From assembly GCA_013399305.1 (NCBI GenBank), contig VXAI01000384.1:124001-188000 (forward strand): a stretch of 64,000 bases of DNA, in the 5' to 3' direction. The notes under the pieces were generated by a model, which did no database searches, was not told where the DNA came from, and saw only the letters and a program-made list of their open reading frames with translations. Shown here one piece after another: positions 23,081-37,800 of the stretch. The position numbers were made by a program, and so were the translations under genes. The stretch's first letter is position 1; each line of letters opens with the position of its first letter. The DNA comes from Rostratula benghalensis. Taxonomy: Eukaryota; Chordata; Aves; Charadriiformes; Rostratulidae.

Positions 23081-25481
23081 CACCTAACCAGCTCGGCAGA
23101 GGTGCATGCTCCTAGATCAGTATCTTTTGATTTGTAGTCTTCAGACAGAGATCACAATTCATGGCATTTTATTTCAAGCTGTTGTGCTACAATGTGGCTC
23201 CAGGAAGAAGAATCTTAAGAGCAGCTAGAAATCCCACTAGATATGATACACCATATGCAAGTATACACACTGAAATTAATATCTCTCTCTTATTAGCACA
23301 AAGCCAGTCTCAAACATTTGCTAGTGAGGGTCCCCAGCAATATACTTGGCTGACTCATTATGACTGTTAGCATTAACAGGAGTTGTTAAAACCTAACTCT
23401 TGTTATCTCAAGTTTTACACAATGATGTAGGAGTGCTTTCCAAATACACAGAGAGGGAGAGGAAGCTTTATGACCTTCCCTCAGACATAAAGATGAGCTG
23501 AAATAGGAGATACACCCTTCTCAGAAAGGTATCCCCCTCACCCACACCCATTCAAGTAAAACAGAGGAACCTAGTATTTTGGCAAGCTGGCTACTTCCTT
23601 AAGAGGAAAAAAAAAACCCCAACACTAAACAAAAAGCATGAATGTAAAAGAGGGAAAAGAACCACCTACAGCATGTTAGCTCTGCTTTTTCATTGTCAAG
23701 ACAGAGAGGAAGGGTAACCGCACATATTAATCAACACTGCCTGTTCCAGAACCCCTTCATATTTTATGTAACATGGACAATCACCTCTCAACAGGCTTCT
23801 GTCTTCAGATTTTGGAGCACAGGAAACAGTGGAGCAAGTAATTCAGGTAAAGACCAAGTACTAGTTTAAAAACAACCTTATTTCTGGGACTAGCCCAATA
23901 GATGCATATGATACCTATTCTCCAGGTGCCCACTTAGCATCCTTCTAGCCTTCAGATCTCCTAAATCCACCACCCAGGACCTAGTAATGGCTATGAGCAC
24001 CAAAATATAGCACTGCTTCAATCTTACTACTCTCCAATGTTAACCAACTGTACACACCTTCACCTCTCACTTTCAGGACCCAGAGAGTCCTAAAATTGAA
24101 CACCACACACAAAGAAACAGTACAGGGTGCTCAGCCTGCACTGTACAGGAGATTTGGAGCCTGCTCCCACCATGCTGGAGGGACAGGGGCAAACACAGAG
24201 TGCCTCTGTGGAAATTGGCCTCAGGTGTTTGGCAAAATGGAGCTTCAGGCAAAGGTGATTTCCCCCCCACCCCTCCCTCCTAGGAGTTCCATTCTACACA
24301 GAAAGCTTAAACTTTCACTGGGCTACAGTGCTCCTGCAAAGCAGAGTGTGAAACACCCTCCTGGGAAAAGAGGGCTCCTGCCAGTAACTGAGTGCATTTT
24401 TATTTTAGCACTCTATTTTGGAGTGTGTGTGCGGGGGAAATGTTTGCTCCATGGTTATAATACATGGTCTCCTTGCTGTGCACTTCAGAGAACAGCAGCA
24501 AGAAAGAATAAGTAAAGCCAAGCACAAAACCCTCCCCTGGCCTTCACAATCCAGCTTGAAATACAACTGGAGAGTAAAACCAGTATGTGGGCGTGCACGT
24601 TAGCAACAAGACTTAAGGGTAATTTTAAACCCTATTGAAACAACACGGGAGCAACAGCCCTCCTGAGAAAGTCTGCGTGGGTAACAGCTATATTTATAAA
24701 CGCAAGGAAATCCATTTCAACTCCATTCATGCTCTGCACTCGGGTTGAGCTCTCCCTGCCACCCTCAGCACGGGCTGTGAGTGACATACTGCAACCCACA
24801 GAGCAAAAGAAAATGCTGTGGGAGAAGCTGTTAAGGGATGCATGCAAAACAAATTCAAGGGTGAAACACTGTGTCATCCTAGTTTCATGAAACCCAGCAA
24901 AGGAAATTATGACTGGGGCTTAAATACACGACACTGTACCTTAATAAGGCACATGCAAGTATGCAGCATGAGGGTAGCAACATGCATGATAAAGGACATT
25001 AAAGTTTGATAAGCTCAATGTTAAAGTATAACTATGAAATGTAGTTTTCCTTTGGGGGTGCAGTACTTAAAAAAAAAAAGCAGAACAATAAAACAATGTG
25101 GCACTTTATGAAATTCAGCATGGCAAAAGCTATCTTTACAAGATCATTTTTAGCATAATGTAAATAAATAGTCTCTCTATAAAAAACCCCAGCAAAATAT
25201 ATCTAACTCGCACTTGTAATCACAGAATTTATAACTGGGTGGAGTTTTGAAAACAAGGAACAACATTATGCATATGTTGGCATACATAGTTTAACATACT
25301 AGACTATTTAAAAGCCCTATTAATTTTCTCCATCCAATCCTTCTTGATGCTACGTTTTTTCAAAGAATGAAGGCAATAAAAGGTTTCATTCTTGTTAGAG
25401 TCATCAAGCATTCAAAATTGCTGATTCTGTCTGGTTTACATCAAAAGATTCCAAAGCATTGAAAATGACTTTATATACACA

Positions 25482-25482
<1 letters not shown>
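23081..25482. other. Non-coding stretch, presumed MCF2L 5' intron
   Basis: A moderately GC-richer patch lies around 24100-24500; otherwise the sequence is AT-rich. No exon, RNA gene or repeat is supported. Short A-rich tracts with CCCC (near 23608-23620 and 25183-25190) occur here. Confidence 0.55.

Positions 25483-25514
<32 letters not shown>
25483..25514. repeat. (CA)16 microsatellite
   Basis: Sixteen uninterrupted CA units, likely length-polymorphic. Confidence 0.98.
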
Positions 25515-25521
<7 letters not shown>

Positions 25522-28500
25522 ATAAATCCATTACATAAAGCAGCTTGTAAAAATCTCCATGCAGCAACCAAACTAACCCGTTTTGAAGCTACTTCTGGCA
25601 GTTTTCAACTCCAGTGCTAAGTCACCAAAAAAGGTTCCTGTATCACATCCAAACCTAAATTTAAGCAAGCGTGGGCTACCAAAACTCCTGGTCAGAGAAG
25701 AACAATAAAAGCTGCCATCCATAAAGACAGACACTGCTGCCTTGAAAAATGAGCACGCTGGTAGCACCAATAGATGTTGGAGAACAAAGTGAAGGATGCT
25801 GTTCAATTAATAGGATGAAGCCTGCAATCTTTCAAAAAAGATATTGCCAGGAAGAAATGTAAGGAAAGCTACTGAGGAATTACATCTTAAAAGTACACTT
25901 TGCACTGTAAGACAATAATAAAGTTCGAAGCTTTGAAGACTGCACATCCCTTATACTGGAAAGTGAAACAACAAGCAAAATGGGACTTCAGTAATTTTTA
26001 AAGAAGTGTAACACCCCATCAAGGAAATCAAACCTGCAACCTCATGACTGCACTTTGAGTTTCTTCCCCAAGCAATGACAGAAGACTGGTCACTGAGTGT
26101 AGTCATCATACATCTCTTTCCATTTCTAATTTCAAAATTGTATTTTTGGGTGTTTTGTGAACTGAATTCAACCAGTTCATATTTTTCTATTTACATGTTC
26201 ATTCCAAAAAAGATCCCACAAGTATTTAATCATAGGCCTTTCCTTCACCATGCTGCAGGATTTTCTGAGGTTTCTCATTTCAAAGAGATACAAAAACTGG
26301 ACCTTTCTTCAGGTCAAATTTAATCACACAGGAGTTAGTAGTAAAACATTTTATCATGCAATATTTGGTGACAGTTCCATCTGTCCACAGCTACAGAAGC
26401 CAACAAAGAAATGCATGTGACCTTTTTAACTTCACAGCAGCAGTACATCTTTACAGCTGTGCCTGCAACAAGATGTGCCTACTTGGACTGCACTGGGGTG
26501 AAGAAAAGAAGACTCCTGGCTCTGCACTGAAGTTGTCCACAGCAGTATTCAAAATTCAGTAGATGGCAGACTTCAGTCTGGTAAGAACCGAAAACTGTAA
26601 TTAAAGGTGGAAATCAAATCACCACTGACATTATATAGACAGTAGGACTAAAATTCAGGAAAATCAAGAGGATGAAGTGAGGTGGTTTTGTTGGTTTGGG
26701 GTTGTTTGGTTTTTTTTCCTTTTTTAACAGCAGTGGGATTAAAGGTGCAAATGGAAGAGATAAAAAAAGAAATGGATGAGGAGTATAGTGGCAACAGAAA
26801 TGATAACCAACAGTGAATAACAAGACCAGAAACAGATGATGAAAGCAACACAGGAATTGAACTCGGGAAAGGAAAACCAGGTTTATTTTGTATTCTGAAA
26901 CAAAATATATTAATAAAGGACATTACTTCAGAAAGCAAGGAAAACACCAAGACAGGTAATTACAACAAATGAAGTGGTGTGCCACAATCACAACTATATT
27001 TACAGTCAAAGTACATTGTTCGTGATAGGAAACTCTTTTTGTGACTCTTAAAGTACACAGGATAATTTTTTTCCAGATTAACAAGATACTCAGGAAGTAC
27101 AAAAACTTTAAGGTCAGAAGTGGGAGGACTGGTTCCACCAAAAATATCAGATGCTCATGTAACACTCATGAACACAAAAAAAGGCTGCAACACTTTTTAT
27201 TACAAAGGAAGGAAAGGAAAAGAACATTTGCAGAAATCATCATTCTCCAAAATCCTGAAAGGGCAAACACGGCAGAGAGAAGAGAAACCTGCCTTTGATA
27301 TGAGGTAAGAGTAAGTGACAGAAAACATTAATTCCATCACATCTCTGAATTAATTGTGTGCAATTTTGGAGAAGCTTGTTAGAATATTTCCATACTGGAA
27401 ATTATTCATAGGTCCCAATGAAATGAAAAAATTTCCTATTAGATCATCTCACCTGTCATTTTAGATTGGTGAGTATAAGCAAAATTCTTCAGAATTGGCC
27501 ATCAACCTTACATCTTACTCATCCTGCATAAATCTGACCAACATAACTGTGAGGTTACACTTGAAAAACACTAAAACCCACATAACAGATAGGATTAAAA
27601 TGCCATTGTCTTTTTAACAGCTTCTTACTTTTCAAGCCAGTTTTGACTCATGATGTGGAATTTTTGCGGCCAAGGCATGAATGCTACAACAAGCTGCCTG
27701 TGGCTATGCAACCCACCAAACCTCACTCATGGGAAAAGTGTGAAAAAATGCAAGAAAACCCTTCAAGCAATCCTCAAAGCTCACCACTTCCTCTCCTTAC
27801 TGGTTCCCAAAACAGTATCTCAATTTCTCCCATTGCCAATCCTTCCACCCTCTGGGGCTTCAAAATGCTCCACAGTTCCCTCAAGAAAAGAGGGGACTTA
27901 ATATCACCAGAGTTATCAAGTCTCATTTTCCACTGGTCAAAGAGAAAAAGAACAGAAAGCATGCTTAGACTAGTGTCAGTTTTTTGTTGGTTTTTTTTTT
28001 GTTTTTTCCTAGAGGGGCATCCTGGAGAGCCAAATTGGAGTAATTCTCCTGATTCTGGACAGAAATTCACTTCCTTCCAAGAAAGAAAATCCCACTGCAA
28101 CAAGAGAACAAAATGCCTTATCCCTTGTGCTTAGCAGTACAATATTCTTAGTTAAATTTAGTCAATGGAGAAAAGCAAAAGCTCACACTCCTCTCTGTGG
28201 GAAGACAAGACATAAAATCACACCTGACCTTTTTGCTTTGTAAATGTAGGATTTTTAAGAAAGCATTATCCTATCAGTAAAAAGAGGCAGCAATCCCTTT
28301 AATAAAACACTACAAAAACCAGAAACCCAACCTCTCAAAGTGCTGTTGTAACATCCATAAAAAACAGTGGCAAAGATACAGACCAGTTGTAACTGTGTCC
28401 TGTTTCCAGTCTCCAGGAAGCAAACAGGAAATCTATACCCTTACCTGATTGAAAAAGCAGCCAGTCCCTGAGATTTTAATCAGCCTAAAGCAACAGACAT

Positions 28501-29174
28501 TTTCCTTCTTTTCCAGTTTCCTGGGATGCTTCCTGACCCATTCAGGATAGCAATATACAAAACCAGGCTTTTTAACAGCAGCATTACCTTCATTTTCCAC
28601 CTTGCCTATTACTACTTGCCCCATTACTATATTTACTTTTGGCTCAGGTGTGACAGCTCAGGCAGGGTTGTGGATTCAAAAAACAAAAAGCACTCCTCTG
28701 CCAAGGGCAATTTATTAGCATCAACCTCTAACTTCAGAAGGCAGGCTTTTTCAGCACACCTCACAATCCTGCACACTATTTTGAGATGTACAGTAATAAA
28801 AATAGATGGATGCACCAGTCATGCAAGAGATACAATTATGCAAACCTTTAGCAAACAAGGATGAAAGATCTATAAAAATCTGGCAATCCATCACATCCAC
28901 CTCCTAACCTCCATCAATTAGGACTCTGCAATTAACAGAAAGCAAAATTTGCCAAGCCCCACCACCCCCTTTGGCAGATCTGGAGTAACGCCTCAACCCC
29001 CCAAAATGCTTTTGAAGAAGTTTTGTGTTTCTTTGCCTTTCCATAAGAAGAACAAAGATGTGGAGAAGTATGAAATAAAGGCCAAAGAGCAAATTCCACT
29101 TGTTCTGACACACACAGCAGCTGAACTAATCTGCGTGAACCTCACAGGAGCAAGAAGAGACAACCCAGGAACAA

Positions 29175-29191
29175 CCCCCACCCCCCCACCC
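29175..29191 (-). other. Potential G-quadruplex
   Basis: On the plus strand C5-A-C7-A-C3. Splitting the C7 run gives four G3 runs with one-base loops on the minus strand, which is the MCF2L sense strand. Confidence 0.7.
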
Positions 29192-32100
29192 TTGTCCTTT
29201 CTGCTCTGCCTCTTGGTGCCTTTGCAAAAAATGCATTTAGTTTCCCCCAGTTTCTGTCTTACCAAGGGCGTACCTGACTAGTTGAATCTAATTTTAACTC
29301 AACCTTTACCCTTGTAGTTTCATTAAGAAAAAAGCACAGGGTAAGCAGATCAAAGGTGAGGGCGCTCTTTGTAGCGTGGCAGCAAATAAGACTTTTCAAT
29401 TTAAGTCTCATCCTGCAACCAATCTTTGGGGTATTTAACAGTGCCTTTTTAACAGGACAGATTTTATGCCCTTGGTTAAAAGCCTTCCTCTCCCCTTACT
29501 CAAACATGGAACACCCTGTGACTGCTGCTGTTTTAATCTCATGGTACAGCAGTTTAGCCAATGCTGAACACACCTTTTCAGGACACCAAACACACAATAC
29601 TGAGCATAACTGATACAGATACCCAGGCAGTCCAAAGGTAGCAAAGAACCAGAGATACTGTGCAGACAGTACATTGAAAACACTTTCCAGCACCTCTCAA
29701 GTTCTTTTCATCACTGGAATTTCTTTTCCCACACTATGAACCAATTTGACGCAGCTTATATATAAGATGCATTCAGATCCCTACTGTTAGCTGCATATAA
29801 CTCCTTAAAGCAGAGAAAAAAACCAAAACAATCCACATCTTTTTAATCTCCCTAGTTTATTAGCTAGTGAAGGAAACAGCAACAATCAAGAAAGAACACA
29901 TAAGCATATTAGCCTCCACAAATCAACAACAAACCCCTGTAACTTCACTAAGCTTATTTCACATTTTTCCTCTCCAGGCAAAAAAGAAGCTCTCACTGTA
30001 CCTGAGCAGAAGGAAAAGACTCACAGCTCTACCAACAGCTTCCCTAAAAAAGCAGCGTGCATCTGCGTGGCACCTCCTGGCAGCTGATGGGTATTGAGCT
30101 TCAGCCAGCCCAGCTGGGGCGGATTGGCAGGCATTTAAAGATCCACAGGTGCAGCCACCAGCAGTTAGCTGACAAAGAGCTTGTGCAAATACTCCTTTTG
30201 CAAGCAGGTCTTCAGATCAAGCGTGGTTCTCTAAACCAAGGTTTCCCCCGAAGCCTAAACACTGAGGAAGAGACTCAGATCTAACAGGAGCCTGCTACTG
30301 TCTGTGGCAGCTGTTCCACTGAAGTTACTGCCTCCCATGTAATAACAGAGATTAGGAGTTAATCAGTATCTTTCTAGTGCGCTCCACAATTAGGCAGACT
30401 GTAATGCAAAGCCTCCTTTATCAAATTTTCTCTGTTCTTATTTTATTGTTTTATACCCCACTCGCTTGCTTAACTGTTGGTGTTGTGCTCTGTTGGTGTT
30501 GTGCCTTCTGTCTTTGAAGTGCTGAGGCTGTTTGCAGGTACCAACAGCAACCTCTGCTTTCTCCTTTCTAAAATAAACGTGGTCACATAGAAGAAATTGT
30601 GTTAAAAAAAAATCTAAACTATTCAAGAGTGAACAAGCACATTGTTTGGAGAGGAGACTTCAGGGCAGCAGTGCAGTACCACAACTGTGTTGCAGAGCAT
30701 CCATAAAAATCCTGTGGAGCGCGAGGGTCCGAGGTTGGCATGGGCTGGGACAGGGGGAGAGGGGACAGAGCATTCTCATTGTTTTAATGTAAACAATAAT
30801 AATAATAGGCTTTCATAATTGAGAGAAGGAAGCAATCTAATGTGGAAAGCAGTTGTTATGACTCTGTTTATGACTCCCTCTTCCTGAAAAATACGCTGGG
30901 TTACTTCAGAGCACTGAAGGGGTCTAAACTTAAGTGACCTGAAATAGGGTGAATGGCTGAAAACCCATCTGATAAAATGGGCTTGGGAATACCTATTCTC
31001 TTTTTTTCTACTGGAAGCATACCAGAGTGGAATATACTGGGTGGAGGATCCATAACTCCTGTGACTGTAAGAGCTTTATCTTCAAATCCCCAGACATATT
31101 CCAGTTATTTAGGCAGTAAACTAGATTCACTGCCAAAGAGCAGCTTAGCACCTTCAGGGCGAAAGCTGATACCCAAGTCCAAGGGCATGATCCACAAAAC
31201 AACCACCTAACACCTCAGAACCTGAAGGTTCATTAGAAATTCTTCCAATACAGCTGAAGTTCTCTGCATACAGTCTGATCTGTATTTAGACAGTTTAATA
31301 TAGAAAGAAATTCCAAGAGACAGGCCAAAGCCCCAAGTTCCTCTTTTGGCAATGAAATGGGCTTTGTTTGGGGCTAGAAGGACTTTTTTTTAAAGCTCTA
31401 ATACTAAAGGTAGGTAACCATCACGCATCCTCTAATGCTTTCAGTGAAAATGGGAGCAGAGGTTGGTTTGGTACTGAACTGTAGATGCGTGTCACTCACA
31501 CTCAGAGCATGCTAACCAGACCAGGATGCCTCACAGGACATAAACAGAGCATCTCCTCACATAAGGATGCCACTGCAGTCTAGGGTGGCAAACCTGGCAC
31601 TTCGAAAGGGATATTTTTTGGCATTGTGAAAATTGTACTCACAACGCAGCGATACTTAGGAACCCAAAAGACAAAGCGAGGACTCTGAGGCTTGGCTGAT
31701 GTATCCCACTTCCATCTAGATCATTCTGGGACTCTGAGACTCAGTGGCTCTTATGCCCAGTAGCACTATATAGCCAGTCACACATTTTATCTCGCTGCTT
31801 GAGTTAAAAGGTGACAAAATCTATACTTTACTTCTCTAATGCATTCTCTGCCATAAGGCATTCTGTTGTGTCATGATCGGTGGAGCATTACAAGATTTTG
31901 TCACAAGCAATGTATATACTTAATTTGGTCAAAGGAGTTATCTTTTAATGAAATATTAAGTTATCACTCTACCATCATTCTAATTACACAGGAAAACATT
32001 TTAAAAAGTCAGTAGCTTGATTTTTTTTTTTTTCTTGAAGGAATCTATCCCTAAAATAACTCTTTAAATTCACGTGACAACATCTGCAAAAATTATTATT

Positions 32101-33710
32101 ACCACTTACCTTGCAGACAAATAACATTAATTTTCAATAGTCGGAAGTGGGAAAAAAGGGAGGAGGAACCAAGGTCAAATGCTATCAACTAAAAGGGGAA
32201 AAGTTTACACTGAAGAAGGTAGCAGACCACCTGTACTTCCACCTGGGGTCCTTAAGCAACCTTTGATAGCCATCGTGGTAGAGGATACAGAAACAGACAG
32301 CAAAACGTTATCTGTGTCCCAAATACACAGTCTAATTTAAATGTCTGACAACACTACTGGAGTCCTAGAGGTTTAGGTGGTAAGAGAGTTTGGCAGTAAG
32401 CTGAAGGACCACTGTGCACTTTTGTGCTCCCAAAGAAGGACATGTTTTGAGTTTCTATTTCAGAAGACCAGCTATGACATGCAATATTGAAAAGGTAAAG
32501 CTTCTCTAATGTGAAAGGATAGAGGCAGTATCTTGAATTCTTTGTTTCACGTCAGCTCTCTTTAAAAGCAACTGTCCTACTGATCCCTACCCATTTTCTC
32601 ACACATACCTTTTGAAGACATCAAAGAGGGTAAGAATAAAAGTTTGGCTAAACCAGAGAAAACACTTATTTCTTAATCACAAGGCTAATTAGGAGTTAAA
32701 GAGGAACTCTACTCCAAAGATTCACTGCCTGAAACAAGTTGCTCGTGTTTCATGAAAGCTTATGACTTTCACCCAGAAGAAGAAAAGGAGGGAAATATGG
32801 ATTGCATCTTTCCATCAAATAAAAGCCTGAAAAGCAAGTAGCTCCTTCCCCAAAACCCAAAGCACACAAAGAAACAAGTTCTTCAACTAACCCTCTGTTA
32901 TATACTCGTATAAGCTATATGTCACATACTGTGGAGACTTCTAAAGTGACTTCTCAGACAAGTAAATCAGAAGATAGACTCATTCAGAGAATTACTCATG
33001 ACTAATGCAACTAAGCAACTATGTTAAGACTGTCAATCTGAAACTCCTGACGATTATTAGAATACAGCCTCATCCAGATTAAGGTTACCATATGTAATTC
33101 ACAAATCACAAGAGTTCTTATAATCCAGGGCAGCTCTAAAATAAATTGTCACCTGAATTGTACTGGTCACAATTTTTAAAAGTATAATCTTGTCCTAACC
33201 ACTCACATCCAAAATTATAGGGTAATTCTCTCCCAGCTGCGCTGCCAACTGCTACATGTTTGTTAGATGGACACAACTACTTACTACAAGAGAACTGCCA
33301 GCTACTCCCACTGAGTCCTTCAACATCCTCTTCTAATTTGCTCCCTGCACTCACTTTGTTGTGGCTTCTACTTTACAAAAGTTCCAAAATTTACTAGAAA
33401 CTTTGAAATGAGAAATAAATGTAAGTCTGATTAAAATAATTAGATGAGGATGAGATTCACAGTATGCTGATCTCACATTTTTTTCCACCTGGGGTGAAGA
33501 AGAAGCCCCTATGGAAGATTCCCATAGGATCCTCCGGTTAGCTTCACTCCAAAAGAAAAGCAGGCCCTGTCCATTATCTTCAGAAAAAAAGAGCAACCAA
33601 CAAGATTGACCAAGGTTTCATGCCATACTTGAGTCAAAGTGCAAGAAACAGGAGTTGTGTGTGAGGTTGGATTAACCACTGGCTAAAACAGAATCTCTTT
33701 AATTGGTGTG

Positions 33711-33737
33711 GTTTTGTTTTGTTTTGTTTTGTTTTTT
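33711..33737. repeat. (TTTTG)n microsatellite
   Basis: About five GTTTT units followed by a short T run. Confidence 0.95.
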
Positions 33738-34794
33738 TAAATTACAGAGCAAGAAATTAAACACATAAAAGTTGTGTTGATCTTCACTTCCTGCTTTGGA
33801 AGAAGATGTAGTGCCTCTGAAATACAATAAAATAAATAATAAAAAAAGAAATATAAGAGCTAGCTTCAATTAGATAGCACTGAAAACCTTACAATAAACT
33901 TTGATCCTTTTAACTTAATGTGCTTTACTGTGAGGCCGAGTATATTCAACCTTTTCAGGCTAGCTTAACCTTTGAGGTTAATTTGAAGATCATGTGAGAT
34001 TTTGTTAAACACTACAAGGAAGTAGTGCAGGCCATTCTATTAAGCATGACTTCAGCTAAACAGATTGCAACAGTGCCTAAGATTGGAAATGTCTTGAAAG
34101 AACAACGAAGAAGATAAAAGGAGTAAATAAAGTTACATTCTGGCTCCAGGACTGGTTCTGCCCAGAGAGTAAATACCTTCTTGTTGACAGTTCTCTATAT
34201 GGAAAAGCAAAACCATGCTATAAGAAGAACAATTCAATTTTACTCTAAATTATTGAAGAAAACTATTTCTGCTTATTCATCCAAGAAACTGTAAATTCTT
34301 TTTTTCAGTAGTGGATTTTTTTCCAATCTCATTTCCTCATAAGGCACATATTCTTCAGTGGCCATGAAAGCAGGAAAAATATAACATTCCTACTAACTCA
34401 CTACATATTATGGCATTAATACCATAAGCAGTAGTGCCTCTAATTAAATGGGCTTTTAAAATAGCACTAATGGTCATTAGCCATTTTTTCCCCATTTCAA
34501 AAGTCACAGGCACAGTCACATTTTCTAAGGATTCATTTTACAGGTATTGAAGTAACACAACTGTTTTGGACACTTTTTTTTTCTCTACTCACATGTGTAA
34601 CCACTAATGTCACACAACAACAACCCTTAGGAAAGGTCTGATCCTTGGAAGAAGACTCATCGACAGTTTAAATCTCCGCAAACAGGGGACAAAGAGAAAA
34701 TTACAGGCAGAGGCTGGGGAGATGCGAGGGGCAAGGGAGCAAGCTTAAGTAGTTCAGAGCTCTTGTTGGAACAAGGTCTTGTATTGCCCCTAAT

Positions 34795-34798
<4 letters not shown>

Positions 34799-34826
<28 letters not shown>
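34799..34826. repeat. (TG)14 microsatellite
   Basis: Fourteen uninterrupted TG units. Confidence 0.98.
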
Positions 34827-34827
<1 letters not shown>

Positions 34828-37800
34828 CTCTAATTGGAAAGATTCTTAAAAGCTCTTGGTTTCTCGGAGGAACCATCATCCAGAAGAATAAAAGTAGTGG
34901 CTTGTACATCAGTACCCCTGAGCCTACGTATTCCTTCATTACTATGTACACACCTGGAGAAATAACATTTTTCCCCCAAAACCGAGTAAGGGACCAAAAG
35001 TTTTAAAATATTAACTTTTATAACATTGTAATTTACAATAGTATGATTTTGTGTTGGTTAAAAAGGCATTCAAACAACTTTGTAACATAAGAAATAGGAA
35101 ATAATAAGCAATTTCAGGCATCTTGAGTGGGACCACTCAGAAATCTGCTGATAATATCATCCATTTTAGTTATTTCTTCTTTCCATCACAGCATCACATG
35201 ATTGTGAAATACACCCCTCAAATCGTGCACTTCGTTCATGTTCACTTTTTAACACAAATAATAAAGATTTTAAAATTAAGAAAATAAAAAGCTGAATTAA
35301 AAAATTTCAAGGGGGGAAAAAAAACCCAAAACAGTTTAAAAGGGAGACTAAATAGGTGGCTTTATTCAGTTTTATAAGGACAAGTCAATACAGCCACCTG
35401 AGTGAAAAAAGAAAAACATTTGCCAGTGGCACTGAATTGGTATCTCTGAATAGTAACAGTATCTTTATCAGAAAATATGTACTGAACACGTTCCAGCAGC
35501 AGAAAAGAGTGTGTGATGATGCTCTGAAACTAATTTCTGAGGGAAGAAGCATCTCATTCTTGATGGACTTACTCCTTGGGAACTTTTCGGACAGCTGTGA
35601 CTGTTTTTGTTGATATGCTCACTCTTCCCTGAGTAACTTGGCTGTGCCAAATAAACTACTTAACATCTTAACATCACAGTTATTAAATGGTAACAAGTTG
35701 GGAGTGGGGATGCTATCTGAGAGGAAAGAAAGTTCTATAAAAACCTGCTATGAATATTTAGATTCTAAAACACCTAATATTTTACTTCCTTCAGAAAAGT
35801 GGATTTATAATAATACCTAAATACTACCACCCTCCAGACTCTTCCAACAACGTGTATTTTCATGAATCAACGAGCTAGCAAAATTTATAGTAGTAAAACT
35901 CTGGAAACACATGCTTTTCTGGCACATATTAAACAAGGAGTTCAAAATTCTGCCAAGAACACAGACCCAAGCCACAAATCTTACCCACCCTTGACTTACC
36001 AGAGTACAATCTGTTTACATTTACAAGATCTGGCAGTTATTATGAAGTTAAGCCAACTTACCCCGTGCCACAAAATCCAGCCATGAACACCATTCTGAGA
36101 AAAAAAAATAGCTCTTCATTTCTCCTACAGAAATGCCTCTCTGATTCATTGTCAGAGAATAAAAAATTCCACTTTTCCCTTCCTCTGCTCAGAACAAACT
36201 ACCCCAAGAAGGTTAGAGCTTTCACGTTAACTGAACTTTGTTCTGTAAGTGCAACAGGTGGCACAAGATGACTTCACAAATATATTTTCCTCTAGTAATA
36301 CCATTGTTCTTGTAATTATCTCTTTAATTATAGTGTTCTCCCCTCATGTCCCCACCCTGAATATTTACAGACTGCAGATATACCTAGTGTCTGATACAGT
36401 ATATCTAGGCTACAGGCTCAAGCCCTGAGCATGTTTTCACTCATGCTAGGCTTTAACAAGGCAAAGCAAAACTGTTTTCCACTCAGACATTTATAACACT
36501 CATAACTCTATCTGGAACTAGTTGTATTGAATTGCAAACTCATAGTTTTAACAGTTTGGTACAGTTTACCATTCTGCTGTGGATTCACACCCAACTCTCT
36601 TCTCCAGCTTGCTGTTGGAAAATGTACCAGGGCATTGCCACCAGGGCAAGTGATGGAAGTTTCAAGCATGGAAACTCCAATCTCTTTTCAACACGTTTAT
36701 CCAGCCACCAAATGAAGGTGTGAAAGCAGCAGCAGTAAACACAGCCTTACATGCCTGGACCTACCGAGCACGGGGACAAATGGTAATGAAGTTGTAGTGG
36801 GAGGCTTTATCCTGACCGGAAATCTCAGTGTTTACACAGGCTCTGGTCAGGCTTCAGCTATGTTGAAGCTTTCAGTACTTAAGTATGTCTGCTACATTTA
36901 TGTATTCAGTCTGACATTTCCTGCATCCATGCATTTTGTTATCCTATCTGCAAGTTAACACCCTCTTCCCACCCAAGACAGCCCAATATCCAACAGAAAT
37001 ATAACTCCAGGAAAAGAAGCACGACATTTCCATCCCCTCGGCTGACCCAGAAGATGCAAGAGTGCTCTTCCTCTAGACTCCTCTTCAATACCTGTAGTAG
37101 ATTACCCAGACTGTGGATTAACTAAACTTCATCTGACTCCTTCACTACAGAAGCCCATTAGTATTATACCCGCGCGTTACAACACTACCTCACTGTACCT
37201 CATCCCACAACTCCTTTGGATTGGACTGGAAGGATGTGGGACATGGACAGTCTCTTCGCCCATCCATTCATGCCTAGAGTATACACACGAAAGCAAATCG
37301 CCTCAGAACTTCAGTTGCCTTCATCAGAAAACTAACCTGAATGCAGCATGAAAAGATGCAGACTACAGGATGCCTCCAAAGATACTCCTCGTCCATAGCA
37401 GGCGCAGCACAGACTGAAGACGGATGTCTCTCCCGTCTCCACTCACCAGACTTGTTTTACAGCTCTCGATTCAAGCTGACCTACTGTTCCTGTTTGCTTA
37501 GAGAAGGAGCGAGAAGAGGGAGAACCTCAAAAGAATGGTCCACAAGCACCATGCCAGGAAGCCCAAACGGCCACGGCAGGTTCAGCACTGTGGAAAATCT
37601 CCCCCGCTGACAGGAGACAGGCGTCCCCACAGAAGACAGCCTGAAGCCATGGCTTTCCAGGGCTGAAATCCTCCACAAACTCTACAACTGCCATCCCACT
37701 TGCCTGCAGTCAGAGATGCAGAAGGACGCAAAGGTGTACAGTGGGGGACAGATGCAGAAATCATGATGCCCTTCTGTCTCACATGAGCCTGGCCATACCA

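Larger units (their letters stand above)
25515..34798. other. Long non-coding stretch, presumed MCF2L 5' intron
   Basis: No supported exon or interspersed repeat. It contains T/G-rich tracts (26684-26720, 27975-28010), a minus-strand G-quadruplex motif at 29175-29191 and a (TTTTG) run at 33711-33737. A 163-codon open stretch at 27643-28134 (+) has no recognisable product. Confidence 0.55.

Noticed and set aside
27643..28134. 163-codon plus-strand open frame
   Set aside because: It runs through a T/G simple tract that codes for an F-rich stretch, so it is very likely non-coding.
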